From positions 51,549,502 to 51,613,501 of the forward strand of contig JBCNJP010000006.1 in NCBI GenBank assembly GCA_039602395.1: a stretch of DNA of 64,000 bases, in the 5' to 3' direction. Below, piece after piece: positions 12,725 through 25,065 of the stretch. The notes under the pieces are model-generated. The model was not told where the DNA came from, searched no databases, and saw nothing but the letters and a program-made list of their open reading frames with translations. Every line of letters begins with the position of its first letter. Position 1 is the stretch's first letter. The position numbers and the translations under genes were made by a program. Source of the DNA: Deinandra increscens subsp. villosa. Taxonomy: Eukaryota > Streptophyta > Magnoliopsida > Asterales > Asteraceae.

Positions 12725-12735
12725 TCATCCCCTTG
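12725..12735 (-). other. polypurine tract of the Tekay-like element
   Basis: The element strand reads CAAGGGGATGA immediately before the 3' LTR start TGTGACA, the position and composition expected for plus-strand DNA priming. Confidence 0.75.
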
Positions 12736-12871
12736 TAATTGGAATTTTCGTCCCGAAAATTATTCTTGCGTCGTGGCGTTTGCAGCCTCGGCTGTCGTCG
12801 CTGGGGAAAGAAAGCAAAAGTTTTAGGGTCGCCACATCCTCCTCCTGTTAAAGGAATTTTGGTCCCCAAAA

Positions 12872-15800
12872 TTAAATCATACCTTGAGTTTCTGTGGACG
12901 TTTGCTCGAACAAGTGAGGATACTTCTTCTTCATCTGATCCTCTCGTTCCCAAGTATATTCTGGTCCACGTCTTGAGTTCCATCGAACCTTGACGATCGG
13001 AATCTTGCTACGTTTGAGGGTTTTCTTCTCGCGTCCCATGATTTCTACCGGTTGCTCGATAAATCTCAGATGTTCGTCGATTTCCAATTCCTCCAAAGGG
13101 ATTATTTCAGTGTTGTCAGCCAGACATTTCTTCAGGTTAGAGACGTGAAACACGTTGTGAACTCCATCGAGTTCGGCAGGGAGTTGTAAACGGTAGGCCA
13201 CCGGGCCTACTTCCCCAATGATTTCAAACGGTCCGATGTAGCGAGGATTCAACTTTCCACGCTTTCCAAAGCGTATCACTCCCTTCCAGGGAGATACCTT
13301 CAATAGCACCTTGTCGCCTACCTCGAACTTCAAAGGCTTACGGCGTTTGTCGGCATAGCTCTTTTGTCTGTCACGTGCTGCGGCTATCCGTTTTCTGATT
13401 TGAATAATCCGTTCAGTTGTATCATGAATGAGTTCCGGTCCGGTGAGTCCTTTCTCACCCGTTTCAGCCCAACACACGGGCGATCTACACTTTCTGCCAT
13501 AAAGAGCTTCAAAAGGTGCTGCACCGATACTTGAATGATAACTGTTGTTGTAGGAGAACTCCACCAACGGAAGGTGAGCCTCCCAGTCCTTACCAAAATC
13601 GAGAACGCAAGCACGGAGCATGTCTTCTAAAGTCTTAATAGTTCGTTCCGTCTGTCCATCGGTCTGCGGGTGATAAGCTGTACTCATATCCAGTCTGGTT
13701 CCCAGTGCTTCTTGCATAGATTGCCATAGTCGGGAAGTAAATCGAGGATCTCGATCTGAGATGATGGTCTTAGGCACTCCATGACGTGCCACAATTCGGT
13801 CAATGCACAGCTTCGTTAACCTATCCATATTGTCGTTTTCCCGCATAGGAATAAAGTGTGCAGATTTGGTTAGTCGATCAATGATAACCCAAATCGCATC
13901 CGGTCGACTCGATCGATGTGGTAGTCCTGTTACGAAGTCCATGGAGATATCCTCCCATTTCCATTCTGGGATCTTTGGTTGTTGCAATAGCCCAGAAGGC
14001 TTTTGGTACTCGATCTTAACTCTTGAGCATGTTAAACACTTAGCCACATATCGAGCAATGTCGGCTTTCATATTCGGCCACCAATACAAACTCTTCAAGT
14101 CTTGGTACATTTTATCCGATCCAGGGTGCACCGAATATCTTGATTTGTGAGCCTCGTCCATCACGAGCTCACGGAGATTTCCAAGTAAAGGAACCCAAAT
14201 TCTGTCATTGTAGTATCTGAGTCCGTCGGACCTAATTTCGGAGTTACCATCCACCCCTCGTAGTGCTTCAGCTGCGAAATTTTCCTCTTTTAAAGCTTCT
14301 TGTTGGGCATCGCGGATCTGATCCGGCAATCCCGTGTGAATGGTAAGTTGCAGCGCTCGTACTCGTCGAGGCTTTTCGTACTCCTTTCGACTTAGTGCAT
14401 CAGCCACAACATTGGCTTTTCCCGGGTGATACTTAATTGCTAAGTCATAATCATTCAGTAGCTCGACCCACCATCGTTGTCGCATGTTGAGATCCTTCTG
14501 ATTAAAGATGTGCTGTAAGCTTTTGTGGTCAGTAAATATTGTGCACTTTGTTCCGTAGAGGTAATGTCTCCAAATCTTGAGTGCATGAACAACGGCTCCT
14601 AATTCCAAATCATGCGTTGTATAATTCTTCTCAGTGTCCTTCAGTTGCCTGGACCCATACGCAATTACTTTGTCCCGTTGCATCAACACGCAACCGAGTC
14701 CTTGGATGGATGCATCACAGTAGACTACAAAGTCGTCAACTCCATCGGGTAACGCAAGAATCGGAGCTGAACATAACATATCTTTGAGAGTTTGAAACGC
14801 GTGTTCTTCTTTTTCACCCCATCTATATTGCACTCCCTTGTGCGTTAATGCTGTTAAGGGTTGAGCCAATTGCGAGAAACCCTTAATGAATCTTCGGTAA
14901 TATCCGGCAAGTCCCAAAAATTGTTGGATTTCGGTCGGCGCTCTAGGAGTAGACCAATTCTTGATAGCTTCCACTTTAGCCGGGTCAACATGAATTCCTT
15001 CCTGATTAACAATGTGTCCAAGAAACTGGACTTCGCGAATCCAAAAATCGCACTTCGAAAACTTAGCATAAAGCTGTTCCTTACGGAGTAATTCCAAAAT
15101 CAGTCGTAGATGCCTCTCGTGTTCTTCCTTTGTCTTGGAGTAAATCAAAATATCGTCAATGAAGACTATCACAAACTGATCGAGGTACGGCTTGCACACT
15201 CGATTCATCAAATCCATAAACACCGCAGGTGCATTAGTTAGCCCAAACGGCATAACTAGAAACTCGTAATGTCCATACCGAGTTCTGAAAGCAGTCTTGG
15301 GGACATCCTCATCTCGAACACGAAGTTGGTGATATCCAGACCGTAGATCAATCTTTGAAAAGTAGTTCGAACCTTGTAGTTGGTTGAAGAGATCGTCGAT
15401 TCGAGGAAGTGGATACCGATTCTTAATAGTAACTTTGTTAAGCTCTCGGTAATCAATACACATACGGAACGTTCCATCCTTCTTCTTAACAAACAAAACC
15501 GGAGCTCCCCATGGAGACGAACTTGGACGAATAAACCCTTTGTCGAGTAGCTCTTGAAGTTGTGCGGAGAGTTCGTTGAGTTCGCTTACCGCCAAACGGT
15601 AAGGTGCGCGTGCAATCGGAGCGGCTCCAGGAGCTAAGTCGATCCCAAACTCCACTTGACGAAATGGAGGCAAACCAGGCAGATCTTCAGGAAATACATC
15701 TTGGAAGTCGCGAACTATCGGGTAATCGTTGATTCTGCGCTCGGGAAGTGTCGAATCGGTGACGTTTGCAAGAATCGCGAAGTGACCTTTACGAAGGCAC

Positions 15801-17452
15801 TTTTGAGCTTTGAGAAACGAGATAATACCAGTGACTGCTCCACCTTTTTCACCTTGAACCGTTAACACTTCACCTTCTTCGAGTGGAATACGAACCACTT
15901 TTTCTTTACATAAGATTTCAGCTCGGTTTTCAGATAACCAATCCATTCCTACTATAACGTCAAAACTACCAATCGGGAAAGGCATAAGATCGATTCCTAA
16001 TGTATGGCCAGCTAGTTCTAACTTACAGTCCTTAACTATCTGCGTCGTATCATGAAGTTTACCATTCGCTAGTTCTACCACATACGTAGCATCTAAGGCA
16101 ATCGGTTTAGCATTTATTAGTCTAGCAAACTTAGTGGAAATAAAACTTCTTTCAGCACCAGAATCAAATAACACAGTAGCAAAGAAACCATTCAATATAA
16201 ATTTACCATTAATCACGTTGGCGTCGTTGCGAGCTTCTCCCTGACCCATGACGAAGGCACGACCTCTACCATTCCCACCATTATCGTTTCCACCATTACC
16301 ATTCCCACCGTTACCATTCCCGTTGCCCGGGTTCCCGCCGTTGCCATTGTTACCATTACCCTGCCTGCGCAATTGCGGGCAATCTTTCTTCATGTGGCCT
16401 TGAGCACCACATTCATAACAGCCACGGGCTCCACCATTTTTGTTGTTCTGATTGTTTTCTTGCCCGTTACGGTTGTTTCCGTTTCCCCTGTTGTTATTTC
16501 CTCCTTGGTTCTGACCGCCGTTGTTCAACTTCTGCAAGTTGGTCCAGCAGTTGTTGGCTTCATGCCCCGGTTTCCCACATCTTCCACATTCCAAACCTTT
16601 GTTACACATACCGTTGTGGTGTTTTCCGCACTTGTTACAGAACGGAGCTTTACCCTTGTAGTTTCCATTCCCACCTTGGCGATTGTTACCCCCACTGTTG
16701 TTGAAATTGGACCTTGTGTTGTCTGGTCGCTTGTTCTGATATTGGGAGTTAGAGGACCTCCCAGATTGATTTCCAACAGATTGATTGTTCACAGATGTAG
16801 CTGGAGCTTCTTCTTCAGCCTTACGCTTGCCACTCAAGGCAGTCTTCACAGTGGCTTTTGCGGGTAGAGTACCCCTTTCGATCTCCTGATCGGTTAACTT
16901 GTGAGCCAGACGGATGGCTTGTTGCACAGTTGTTGGATTGCTGGCTGTCACCAGGCTCTTGATTTGGGGCGCGAGACCCTTCAGATAACGCTCAATGCGC
17001 TTAAATTCAGCATCAACCATCGAGGGGCACAGTACCTCGTACTCGTGGTAACGAGCAGTATACTCTTCAATTTCTGACCCAGACATCTTGGAGTTCAAAA
17101 ACTCTCCTTCCAGTTTCTTGACTTGATCTCGAGGGCAGTACTCCTCCATAACCAACTCCTTAAACGCTCCCCATTCCATGCCGTTGGCCGCATCTAACCC
17201 AATCATCTGAATCTCAGCATTCCACCAGGAGAGAGCAGCTCCCTCAAAGGTACCAGTCGCATACTTCACTTTGTCTCCAGCAGGGCAGTTGCACATAGAG
17301 AAGACCTTCTCAGACTTCTCAATCCACCTGAGGAGTCCTACAACTCCTTCTTCGCCGGAAAACGTCATCGGCTTGCAGTCCATGAAGGACTTGAACGTGC
17401 AGTGGTGGTGGTTTCCTGATGCAATAATAGTTCGGGTTTTAAGTTTAAACAA
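12872..17452 (-). CDS. gypsy gag-pol polyprotein lacking its normal N-terminus
   Basis: One 1526-codon open frame; the first codon in this frame is TTG at 17452, not a real start. Approximate residue order: gag about 20-200; CCHC knuckles near 272-302 and [14 protein letters not shown] near 345-358; an Asn/Gly-rich linker; protease with FDSGAERSF near 430; RT with [20 protein letters not shown] and catalytic FIDD (about 15151-15165); RNase H with [13 protein letters not shown]; integrase zinc finger (HPGSDKM, CLTCSR) and DDE core with [19 protein letters not shown] and [12 protein letters not shown]; a C-terminal chromodomain-like segment ([14 protein letters not shown]). Catalytic residues look intact. 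The true gag start lies at 17637 in another frame and runs into a stop, so this copy is probably not autonomous despite its young LTRs. Confidence 0.9.
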   Translation of the reverse strand: MFKLKTRTIIASGNHHHCTFKSFMDCKPMTFSGEEGVVGLLRWIEKSEKVFSMCNCPAGDKVKYATGTFEGAALSWWNAEIQMIGLDAANGMEWGAFKELVMEEYCPRDQVKKLEGEFLNSKMSGSEIEEYTARYHEYEVLCPSMVDAEFKRIERYLKGLAPQIKSLVTASNPTTVQQAIRLAHKLTDQEIERGTLPAKATVKTALSGKRKAEEEAPATSVNNQSVGNQSGRSSNSQYQNKRPDNTRSNFNNSGGNNRQGGNGNYKGKAPFCNKCGKHHNGMCNKGLECGRCGKPGHEANNCWTNLQKLNNGGQNQGGNNNRGNGNNRNGQENNQNNKNGGARGCYECGAQGHMKKDCPQLRRQGNGNNGNGGNPGNGNGNGGNGNGGNDNGGNGRGRAFVMGQGEARNDANVINGKFILNGFFATVLFDSGAERSFISTKFARLINAKPIALDATYVVELANGKLHDTTQIVKDCKLELAGHTLGIDLMPFPIGSFDVIVGMDWLSENRAEILCKEKVVRIPLEEGEVLTVQGEKGGAVTGIISFLKAQKCLRKGHFAILANVTDSTLPERRINDYPIVRDFQDVFPEDLPGLPPFRQVEFGIDLAPGAAPIARAPYRLAVSELNELSAQLQELLDKGFIRPSSSPWGAPVLFVKKKDGTFRMCIDYRELNKVTIKNRYPLPRIDDLFNQLQGSNYFSKIDLRSGYHQLRVRDEDVPKTAFRTRYGHYEFLVMPFGLTNAPAVFMDLMNRVCKPYLDQFVIVFIDDILIYSKTKEEHERHLRLILELLRKEQLYAKFSKCDFWIREVQFLGHIVNQEGIHVDPAKVEAIKNWSTPRAPTEIQQFLGLAGYYRRFIKGFSQLAQPLTALTHKGVQYRWGEKEEHAFQTLKDMLCSAPILALPDGVDDFVVYCDASIQGLGCVLMQRDKVIAYGSRQLKDTEKNYTTHDLELGAVVHALKIWRHYLYGTKCTIFTDHKSLQHIFNQKDLNMRQRWWVELLNDYDLAIKYHPGKANVVADALSRKEYEKPRRVRALQLTIHTGLPDQIRDAQQEALKEENFAAEALRGVDGNSEIRSDGLRYYNDRIWVPLLGNLRELVMDEAHKSRYSVHPGSDKMYQDLKSLYWWPNMKADIARYVAKCLTCSRVKIEYQKPSGLLQQPKIPEWKWEDISMDFVTGLPHRSSRPDAIWVIIDRLTKSAHFIPMRENDNMDRLTKLCIDRIVARHGVPKTIISDRDPRFTSRLWQSMQEALGTRLDMSTAYHPQTDGQTERTIKTLEDMLRACVLDFGKDWEAHLPLVEFSYNNSYHSSIGAAPFEALYGRKCRSPVCWAETGEKGLTGPELIHDTTERIIQIRKRIAAARDRQKSYADKRRKPLKFEVGDKVLLKVSPWKGVIRFGKRGKLNPRYIGPFEIIGEVGPVAYRLQLPAELDGVHNVFHVSNLKKCLADNTEIIPLEELEIDEHLRFIEQPVEIMGREKKTLKRSKIPIVKVRWNSRRGPEYTWEREDQMKKKYPHLFEQTSTETQGMI

Positions 17453-17475
17453 GTCAATTATAATCGCTTTGTGCC

Positions 17476-17637
17476 TTAACCGGCATAATAATTACCCTGT
17501 GCGGCGTATGCAGCTTGGACGACTGCCACCGCAGCTTGGACGACTGCCACCGCAGCTTGCACGTGTTCATTAATCATTGCTTGCAGCTGTGCAGGCGTCA
17601 TGTTGATGTTGCTTCTTCCGTGTCCTCTTCCAGACAT
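17476..17637 (-). pseudogene. disconnected 5' end of gypsy gag
   Basis: An ATG at 17635-17637 opens MSGRGHGRSNINMTPAQL, a plausible gag start, but meets TAA at 17476-17478 after 53 codons. The long gag-pol frame is offset from it, so at least one indel separates them. A 21-bp unit coding AAVAVVQ is tandemly duplicated at about 17513-17555, an obvious slippage product near the break. Confidence 0.75.
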
Positions 17638-18164
17638 TTTGCTGGACAGTTAAAGTAGCCAATGTTCAGTCACAATTATGTTCCATACATATCCCATAAT
17701 ATGTATTTTAACCATTTTCCGTTATCCCACTATTAGTCCAAAAATTTTCGTGCAAAATTGAGGCGTCGTCGAAGAATGCCGTAAGTCGTAAGTACTATCG
17801 TCGGTCGGCTTCCCCATAAAAGTCACCGTCGGCGTAGTCATCGTAGTAGAAATCAGGACGTAGCGTGTAGCATCGTTTCGTTGTCGCTTTCCCCGGAATA
17901 GTGTGCGCATTGGCGTTCGCATTTCGTATTCGTGTGTGAAAATTTTCCTAAGGTTTTTCCGTTAGACTACCTAGACACGGTCTCTATATATATTTACATA
18001 TATATATCTACATATGGAGTATTTACTTACACAGCAGAGCGAGTATCCCAGGTTGGCACGTAAAAATTTTGTTTTGGGAATTTTGTTTGTTCGCTTGTAA
18101 CTAAGGTTTCAAGTTGCAGTTTCCAAATTGTTTTCAAAAATGATTCCAGTTCTCTGCAACTTAT

Positions 18165-18177
18165 GGCTCTGATACCA
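18165..18177 (-). other. primer binding site of the Tekay-like element
   Basis: The element strand reads TGGTATCAGAGCC three bases after the 5' LTR ends at 18181, complementary to the 3' end of initiator tRNA-Met. It fixes the element orientation and the LTR border. Confidence 0.88.
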
Positions 18178-18180
18178 ATC

Positions 18181-20736
18181 TGTCACACCCCCAATTAACC
18201 ACTAACGGAGTTTATACCGTTAACGGGTGCGAGCAAACCAGGACCACAACCATTAGTTACAAATACTAAACAAATCAGAGTAAAGTCCAAACATTAATAA
18301 TCAAAACAGTTTAACAGTACGCAGCGGAAAATAAACATAAGTGTCTTAGCACTAACCACGTGCTTAAATTACAAAACATGAATTGTTATTAAGTTCCCAA
18401 GTTAGAGTTTTAAAATAAGAGATCTTCAAGTGCCATGCCAACCTTCGGCGGATACTCCTCAGCGATCTGCAAAAGTGAAAACCACACAAGTGTCAACCTA
18501 ACGGCTGGTGAGTTCACGGTGGGCATGACATGCATTGGCCCGGTCTCATAATCGTATGTATCAACATATACATAAGTAATAGTTTTGCAAGGCAATTTCC
18601 AAGAGTTGAATTTTCGAATATGCACTAGTTAAGTAAAGGATTAAAGTGGTCAACCGATATCGCGGGTAGCTAATCCGGTTTCCATGCACTAAGGAGTCGT
18701 ACTAGGGCTGAAAGCTGACGTAACAGAGTTCGGCAATAGCCGATGGTTGGTGCCTCCAGTTGTGTCCCATTTGGGAGGCCCACAACTAAACATAGGCTGA
18801 CATTGAACTCCGTTCGGCCTCCAACCGGTTGGTTACACATTTGTGTACCGCGGAGCAGGGTTTGTCAAACCCTCAGTAGATCTACCCAACATCCCCTCGC
18901 TTCTCAGATCAACAGTACTAGGTTGAGGACTTTTTAAGTTTTAAGGCATCCTTAGAAATCATGTGATATCATTTGGTTTAGACTTTAACCTACACTAGTC
19001 ATATTAAAACAGTTTATCCTGTATTTCATTTGAAATTCCCAAAAAGAGTTTAAGTGTCAAATGGTCGTTTCCGGGTTTCAATAGAAACCCCAAGGATGGA
19101 CAGTTACAAGTGTTCCCATAAAACACTCCAACTTCCATAACAGGTATCCCAATTGTAATACCTCAAAACGTCAGCGTTGTTTATCGTTAAGTTCATTCGT
19201 TGTGTCCCAAACGGGCTCACAATTAAAGGGTTTGTGAAACTCACCTTAGGTTGCTCAGCTACACTGATATTTAATCCAAGTATTGCTTAATGGAGACCTA
19301 TGAACACGTTTAGGTCTTAAGTATTAGTTTTGTGTCTAATCTTGACGTCACTATGGCCCATAACATAGCACGTTGGAACTATGACACGACATAACGACAC
19401 ACGACACCGATGGTTGATCATAAACAAGGGTTCACATACATCAGAAATCAAAGCATGTATCATCATAGCAAAATCATGTAAGTCATGGCATAGCATTCAA
19501 GTAAATTGCACAAGTTTGGATTTTGGTCAGGTCACAGTTTCGCTAGCCTAGTGTCGCTGCACAGTTTCGCTATGTGCACGGGCAGCACTTTCGCTAGGGA
19601 ATACCCGATGACACAGTTTCGCTAAAGCTAGTTTCGCTTGAAACTGTTGACACAGTTTCGCCAGCTTAGATTCGCTCGAAACTGGTTTGAACTTTCGTTC
19701 AGGGTATTTCGCTCGGTAGTTTCGTCCGGACAGGTCGATTTAGTTTCGCGGGCGACATTATAGTTTCGCTTAGGCAGTATCGCTAGATGAATATATACAT
19801 AATTTCGCTGGACAGTTTCGCCCAGAGAACACACAGTGTCGCTGGTCGCGAAAAACACATAAATCAGCTTAAAAATCAATCTAACAGCTTCCATATCACA
19901 TGTAATTCATTATCTAGCATACATAATCATTTACCAACATAAATCAGTAAGCTTTAACACCTTAAACATGCATTTTCATCATCAAATCACCAAAAACACA
20001 TTTTAACCTAAAATGACCTAATCTAGCATAAATCTTCATCATGGATGGATTTCACACGTAAAGTTACTGACTTTATTGTAGATCTATCATTCCTAAACAA
20101 CATATCAGAAGATCAAGTGATTCTATAAAGATCTAAGCATGCTTTTTAAAAAAACACATAGAAAACATAAAAATGGTGGTTTTGGGACTCACGGTTCGAT
20201 CTCCAAGCTTGATGGATGATGGTTCGGGGCTGAGATCTCGATGGCTCGGTGTGAATCTCGACTGACCAGATTTCCAAGAGAAAGATGGAGTGTGTGTGTG
20301 TTTTTGTGTAAAGGAGGCAAATGGTGAAACTAGGGTTTATTAAGATATTATATATCAGAGGCTAGTTTCACTGGCAGTTTCGCTGGCCAAGCGAAACTGG
20401 CTCTGGTAGTCAGAGGGTAGACTAGCCGGGCGACACTATAGTTTCGCCCGGTAGTTTCGCTGGAAACCCAAAAGTGACCAGTTTACATTTTAAGCAAGAT
20501 AAGTACAGTTCATGGGTTGTCATGCTATTCTCAATGCTAAATCATGTATTTAAATCACATTGCACATAATAACTATAAGTAAATGAACACATAACACATA
20601 TGGGCGGGTTTGGTGATCAACCAAAGGTCGTGGACGTATTCGGCCTAGTTAAGCATTAGTTACTAAGTTAACACTTATAACGTAACTAACGGAGATTGTC
20701 TAACGGAAGTAAACCTTGAAATTCTCGGATGTCACA
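18181..20736 (-). repeat. 5' LTR of the Tekay-like element
   Basis: 2556 bp, same length as the 3' LTR, with the same TTTCGC clusters and TATA. It drives transcription toward the left. One clear difference inside the promoter-proximal cluster is TTTCACT here against TTTCGCT in the other LTR, a C-to-T-type change (G to A on this strand). Confidence 0.92.
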
Positions 20737-20942
20737 CACACTCTCTCTCTCTCTCTCTCTCTCTGCCTCTCTAAATCGTGAGAGTCCTCCCACCATCACC
20801 ATCCTAACTGTACACCCTAAATGGGAACTCGATCAGTGGCTTCATGGAATCCTTCAACATGACTGCAGTTGCTGTGCTATCAGGTAATCCTACTTTTATG
20901 TCATGATTTTATGTTATCATGTTAGAGAAATCGTCCAACATG

Positions 20943-20954
20943 TGGTATCAGAGC
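20943..20954 (+). other. primer binding site of the older copia-type element
   Basis: TGGTATCAGAGC two bases after the LTR end CCAACA at 20940; tRNA-iMet type. Confidence 0.8.
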
Positions 20955-22180
20955 GATGTTGCTTACCTTTTCTTCATATGTATTGCTGTTTATGAATGAT
21001 TCTATCGAAATCAGATCTGATCATAAAACTCGGTTTTCTAATCATACAAGTTTTAAAATCTAAACCCTAATTCGTTTCTGTGTTGAAAATTATGATTCAA
21101 ACGCATGTCCTTTTTTTTAGAAACCCTAATCTGATCATAAAAGATCGACTAATCTGTGCGTAACGCGAAACGAGTCGTTACGACTGTAACGTCTCGTTTG
21201 GGTTTATGGTTCTAAAGCAAAAACGAGTTGTTACCAAGTAAAGACTCGTTACGACCTATTTTTTTTTGAACTGCCACCTAGCTGCATAACGGGTCGTTTC
21301 ATTTTAATGGCTCGTTATGAAGATCCTGATCAGTGAAATCCTAATAACCCACTGTTGTTTTGTTTAAACCTTAATTAATTATGTTTTTACATAACCTAAT
21401 ATCGAATTATGTCAAAACCTTATTATGGCTTAAACTGTGCGAGAGAGTAAAACGGTTCGTTATTATTGTAACTACCCGTTAGGTCTTAAATTTCTTAAAC
21501 CTGTAAATATGCTCCATAACGCCTCATTTCAATATAATGAGCTGTTACGTTGTTTTGACCAGCAGAATCCTAATAACACATAGATAATGATTTTGCTACG
21601 AATTCATGTTTGTTTTTGTTTAAACGTCAATTGTTATGTTTTTACAAAACCTAACACCAATGAAAATCAGTTAACTAATTAAGTAGTTTTAATTTAAGTG
21701 ATAGCATCTTAGTTGATAACAGGTCAATTCCCTGTAACGTCCCGTTACGTTTTGCTACTTTTAAGTTGATAACATCTCAAAAGGTTTCATTTCTGGTCAA
21801 AGCTAATTTGCTACCTTTATAAAGTTTCATTCTGGCCAAAGCTGATTTGTTGCTTTTATAATGTTAATCAACTAATTTAAGCATTCGCCTTACACATACA
21901 AATGCTTCACTTCTGGCCAAAGCTAATAGGTTGCATTTGTATTTAGCGAAATTAATTTGTGTATAAAACTTAAATGTATTATTTCTGGCCAAAGCTGATG
22001 TGTTACAATACTTTTTGCACATACCCTTATTTTGCTCATAATGCGTAGGTGATAGGCAAGTAACCAAAGCGAAAGCCGATTCATTTAAGTAAAACCTAAT
22101 TAGTCTATTATTTTGGTGTTGTAATGATGTGCACCAAATTATATATATTTTTATATAAAATATTCCTCACATTTCGGGTT
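20955..22180 (+). repeat. leader of the older copia-type element with reiterated words, no gene
   Basis: No coding frame is convincing. From about 21160 to 21770, CGTTACG, CGTTA and TAACG words recur in both orientations. From about 21785 to 22010 a degenerate unit of roughly 40 bp with the core TCTGGCCAAAGCTGAT occurs four times (near 21790, 21830, 21908 and 21984), with a weaker fifth near 22058. Sequence downstream is replaced by Athila-like LTR pieces. Confidence 0.5.
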
Positions 22181-22184
22181 ATAT

Positions 22185-23140
22185 CTGACTAACTAATATC
22201 AAAATAGTGTTATATTGTTTTCTTTTTAGTTTTTCAGTGTAATCCAGGTGAAAATCACAAAAGAAGTCAGAAACGCTGAAAAATGAAGAAAATATGAAGA
22301 CTTCGTGATTCTGCGCCAAGACGCGAGCTGTGACCTTGCAAAATGGACATGATGACTTCATACGACCTTCTCTCGAGTCAAGACAAAGTGGTACCCTTGA
22401 GGTGAATACGTAACTCCATTTTACCTACCAACCAAAGATTCGTTTATCCCTAAGTGAGTATAAGAGTTTAGCCAAGCATAAGCATGACTTTAATGACTTG
22501 CTTAGAAGAAAATGAGTAGCTTATAGACAAACTTTAAACAAATTCTTATTAAGTTAATATTCTTACAAACTTGAGAGATTAAGACTAAGAAAAACGCCAA
22601 GTGGCTCAACAACTAACTGATCTATATTAAGTAGGAGAAGAATAGAACTGAGAAAATGAAAATGGAGGAGGAGGGCGACTTTTATAGGCAAAAGATGGCA
22701 TCTGGCACGGGTCGTGCCTGGTAGGGCACATGCCGTGCTTGGCAGACGATCGCTTTGGAAGACTCTAGGGAAGAGGCATGGGCCATGTAACATCATTGGC
22801 ACGGGTCGTGTGAAACAGTCAACAGTGGCACGGGCCATGTGGATCAGGGGCACGGGCCGTGTGTCTTGAGAAGTAGAAGTCAACTCTTTCAGGGAAAAGC
22901 GGGAAAGAGGCACGGGTCATGCCTGGCTAGGCACGGGCCGTGCTTGGGCCAAAAATCATAGAGCTTTGTATTTTGTCTTCATTTTCTATTGTTTTAGCCC
23001 CTTTGGTGATTTAAACCTGAATCAAACAGAAAAACTAAAAAGGAAACAATATTTGGTTATTTCGTTAGAAGTTTAACATGTTTTGATCCATTTTGTGAGG
23101 GATATTTGCCATAAAAATATGTATAATTTGACTCACATCA
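22185..23140 (-). mobile_element. diverged Athila-like LTR fragment with an inverted piece at its left end
   Basis: From about 22400 to 23140 this matches, with divergence, the outer half of the Athila LTR at 47887-49615: the TAGCCAA stretch, a minus-strand TATA (TATAAAAG), GGCACGGGCCGTG words, and the terminus ending ACATCA. The left part (about 22185-22390) resembles the same LTR in reverse order: a CTTTTTAGTTTTTCAG phrase at 22225 is the complement of the AACTAAAAAG phrase near 23035. It is a truncated, rearranged LTR. Confidence 0.6.
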
Positions 23141-23258
23141 TGATTCCCTCGACACAACTCACATTTGGCATTTTGATTGAGTTGTAAGTCATGAATCTGT
23201 TTCTGCAAGGCATCTATAGTGGCCTGATTGACTGTGTCAGCACTCACATAATGGACTC
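23141..23258 (-). pseudogene. Athila-like gag fragment
   Basis: The minus strand codes for a heptad-like stretch (ATIDALQKQIHDLQLNQ) followed by CELCRGNHD, the first half of a CX2CX4H knuckle as found in Athila gag. It is cut on the left by the LTR start at 23140 and on the right by the copia LTR at 23259. Confidence 0.55.
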
Positions 23259-23417
23259 TGTTAGAACTTAGAACACAATGTAAATGTAACGAAAAATAGT
23301 CAAGTATTAGAAGAAAAGATAAGATATATCCTCAAAAGAGAAAGTTATGAAAATCTGTACGATTTACAGATTTCTGTATTCATAGAAAACTACTCCGCAA
23401 TTTCCAAAGTAGTTCTG

Positions 23418-25065
23418 TGGTGTGTGCTGAAGTGTACTTAAAATATAACTATATTTTTTCAAACCTATTTAGCAGTTTTAAGCTTTTAAATTTATAATTT
23501 CTGATTTTACTTGACATCCACTATTTCACCACATTACACGGGCAAGTATACCCATTATGGGCAGTATAGTAGCGGTAAGTTGAATCGGGGTCGATCAGGA
23601 CACAATGGAAAGTGAGAGCTCTGAATACTCAGTCCGCTGTTATCATCTAGCTAGGTCTAACTTTTAGTTTTAAGAAAGAAAAACAAACTAAAATAAAAGA
23701 AAGAGAGAAAATAAGATGGTGTTTAAGAAATTGTAAATCGAAGTTAATATTACTTGGGAGAACTCACCAGTGGTTAAGGAAGATTTGACAGGTACTTATA
23801 TCCTTGCTTAAGATTGTTCACTGGCAGAAGATCAACCACCTTTCAGAATCTTAGGCTGATTCACCATCCAACTGTTAATCGTCTACGAGGAGTACGAATG
23901 CTGAGGGAAGGTGCTGCTAGTGAACAAAGTGGTGTAATGCCACTTAGTTACGGGGTCCCTCAAACTGGCCGACTTACCGTACTTGACACGCCGTCATGAA
24001 CCAGTAGGGGAACAACGCTGCGTGTCGGATTATTTTATTATTAAAATGATCTTTTTAAGGGGCTAAGGTCCATTTCTTTCGTGCACCGCTCTCGCGCATG
24101 CACGTCCAGCGTAACCAGAGCTAAGTTCACAAACACGTACCATCTTGGCTTCCGTGAAGTGACAAAATATTACCAACCCCCATTCCCAACCAAATACTTT
24201 CAGTCCGCAGTTGCGTGGTCAGCCGAGTTTGCTTACATAGACATAAGGATCTCGAACGTATCATGTAGCATGGGGCGTGAGTCACCTTTCGGATCATGCA
24301 TCGTCCCCCGACCGGGTGTCACAAGTCCGGCCTTTGGGATTTTGACTCCCCAAATGGTCTGTGATACGTAGAGCACGTTTGGTTCAGAAAATCAGTAATA
24401 AACTTTTAATAAAAAGGGTTTTCATAAAGTCATTAAACACACCTCAAGTGAGTTTATAAGGCTGTTAAACCAACCCACCAAAGGTTTGTTACTTAAGTTA
24501 AAGTTCCTACAAACTTGATTACAAAACTAAAAAATGACCAAATGACTCACTACACGGAAAGAGAAGAGAAGAATTGAGCGAGTTTTCAAATGAGGAGAGC
24601 ATGGTTTTTATAGGCAGATTTCGGACTTGGGCACGACCCGTGTTAGGTTGGGCACGAGGCGTCTTGTTTCAGGGGATCTGCAAGAACCTGCAACTCTGCG
24701 GCGGCACGGGGCGTGCTGAAGTTGGCACGGGGCGTGCCGTGTCAGACAGTACGATTTGTGTTCAGAGGCACGTGGCGTGCTAAGGGAGGCACGGACCGTG
24801 TTGTGTCAGACGATGGGCACGGGGCATGCTTGGCCAGGCACGAGGCGTGCTGGTCTTCGTTGGTCTTAGAACTTTGCATCTTTCTTCTGTTTTTTACTGT
24901 ATTTTGTTCCTTTTGCGACCTTTGTCCTTTTGCGACCTTTGTCCTTTTGAACCTGAAAAACTAAAAAGAAAATAAAACATACTTATTTTAGTGTTAGTAA
25001 ATTAGATTTGTGCCGATTTGTGAAGGATATTTGGTATAAAAGTATGTTTAGTTTGATGTCCATCA
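23418..25065 (-). repeat. 3' LTR of the Athila-like element
   Basis: Matches the right LTR but lacks about 95 bp near 24490, where the right LTR (about 48965-49060) has extra sequence between two TTACTT words. This is a deletion between short direct repeats. It carries GGCACGGGGCGTG-type words at about 24630-24860. Confidence 0.88.

Larger units (their letters stand above)
10169..20736 (-). mobile_element. Tekay-like (chromoviral) Ty3/gypsy element with near-identical LTRs
   Basis: A 10,568-bp element reading right to left: 5' LTR 18181-20736, PBS, gag-pol, PPT, 3' LTR 10169-12724. Both LTRs are 2556 bp and I count about a dozen base differences by eye (roughly 0.5%), so the insertion is young. 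LTR ends on the element strand are TGTGACATCC and GGGTGTGACA. The polypurine tract CAAGGGGATGA abuts the 3' LTR. Flanks are (CT)n on both sides but no clean 5-bp duplication can be read (CTCTC left, CACAC right), perhaps because of microsatellite slippage. Order PR-RT-RH-INT and a C-terminal chromodomain-like segment place it in the gypsy chromoviruses; long LTRs suggest Tekay/Del. Confidence 0.9.
9974..20940 (+). mobile_element. copia-type LTR split by a gypsy insertion (LTR parts 9974-10168 and 20737-20940)
   Basis: Joining the two flanks of the gypsy element gives an LTR of about 400 bp. It starts TGTTAGAC, has a TATA (GTATAAATAGAGG near 10125), a CT microsatellite, and ends GTCCAACA, so its ends are inverted repeats. 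Two bases later comes TGGTATCAGAGC (20943-20954), a tRNA-iMet primer binding site. The gypsy element therefore landed inside the LTR's CT-rich stretch. The copia body after the PBS has no recognisable gag or pol in this window, so it is truncated or non-autonomous. Confidence 0.75.

Noticed and set aside
16373..16867. 164-codon plus-strand open frame rich in Val, Ile and Phe
   Set aside because: Antisense shadow of the Asn/Gly-rich gag linker and zinc knuckles.
20737..20765. Matching 5-bp duplication for the Tekay-like element
   Set aside because: Left flank CTCTC and right flank CACAC do not match; the CT microsatellite prevents a reliable call.
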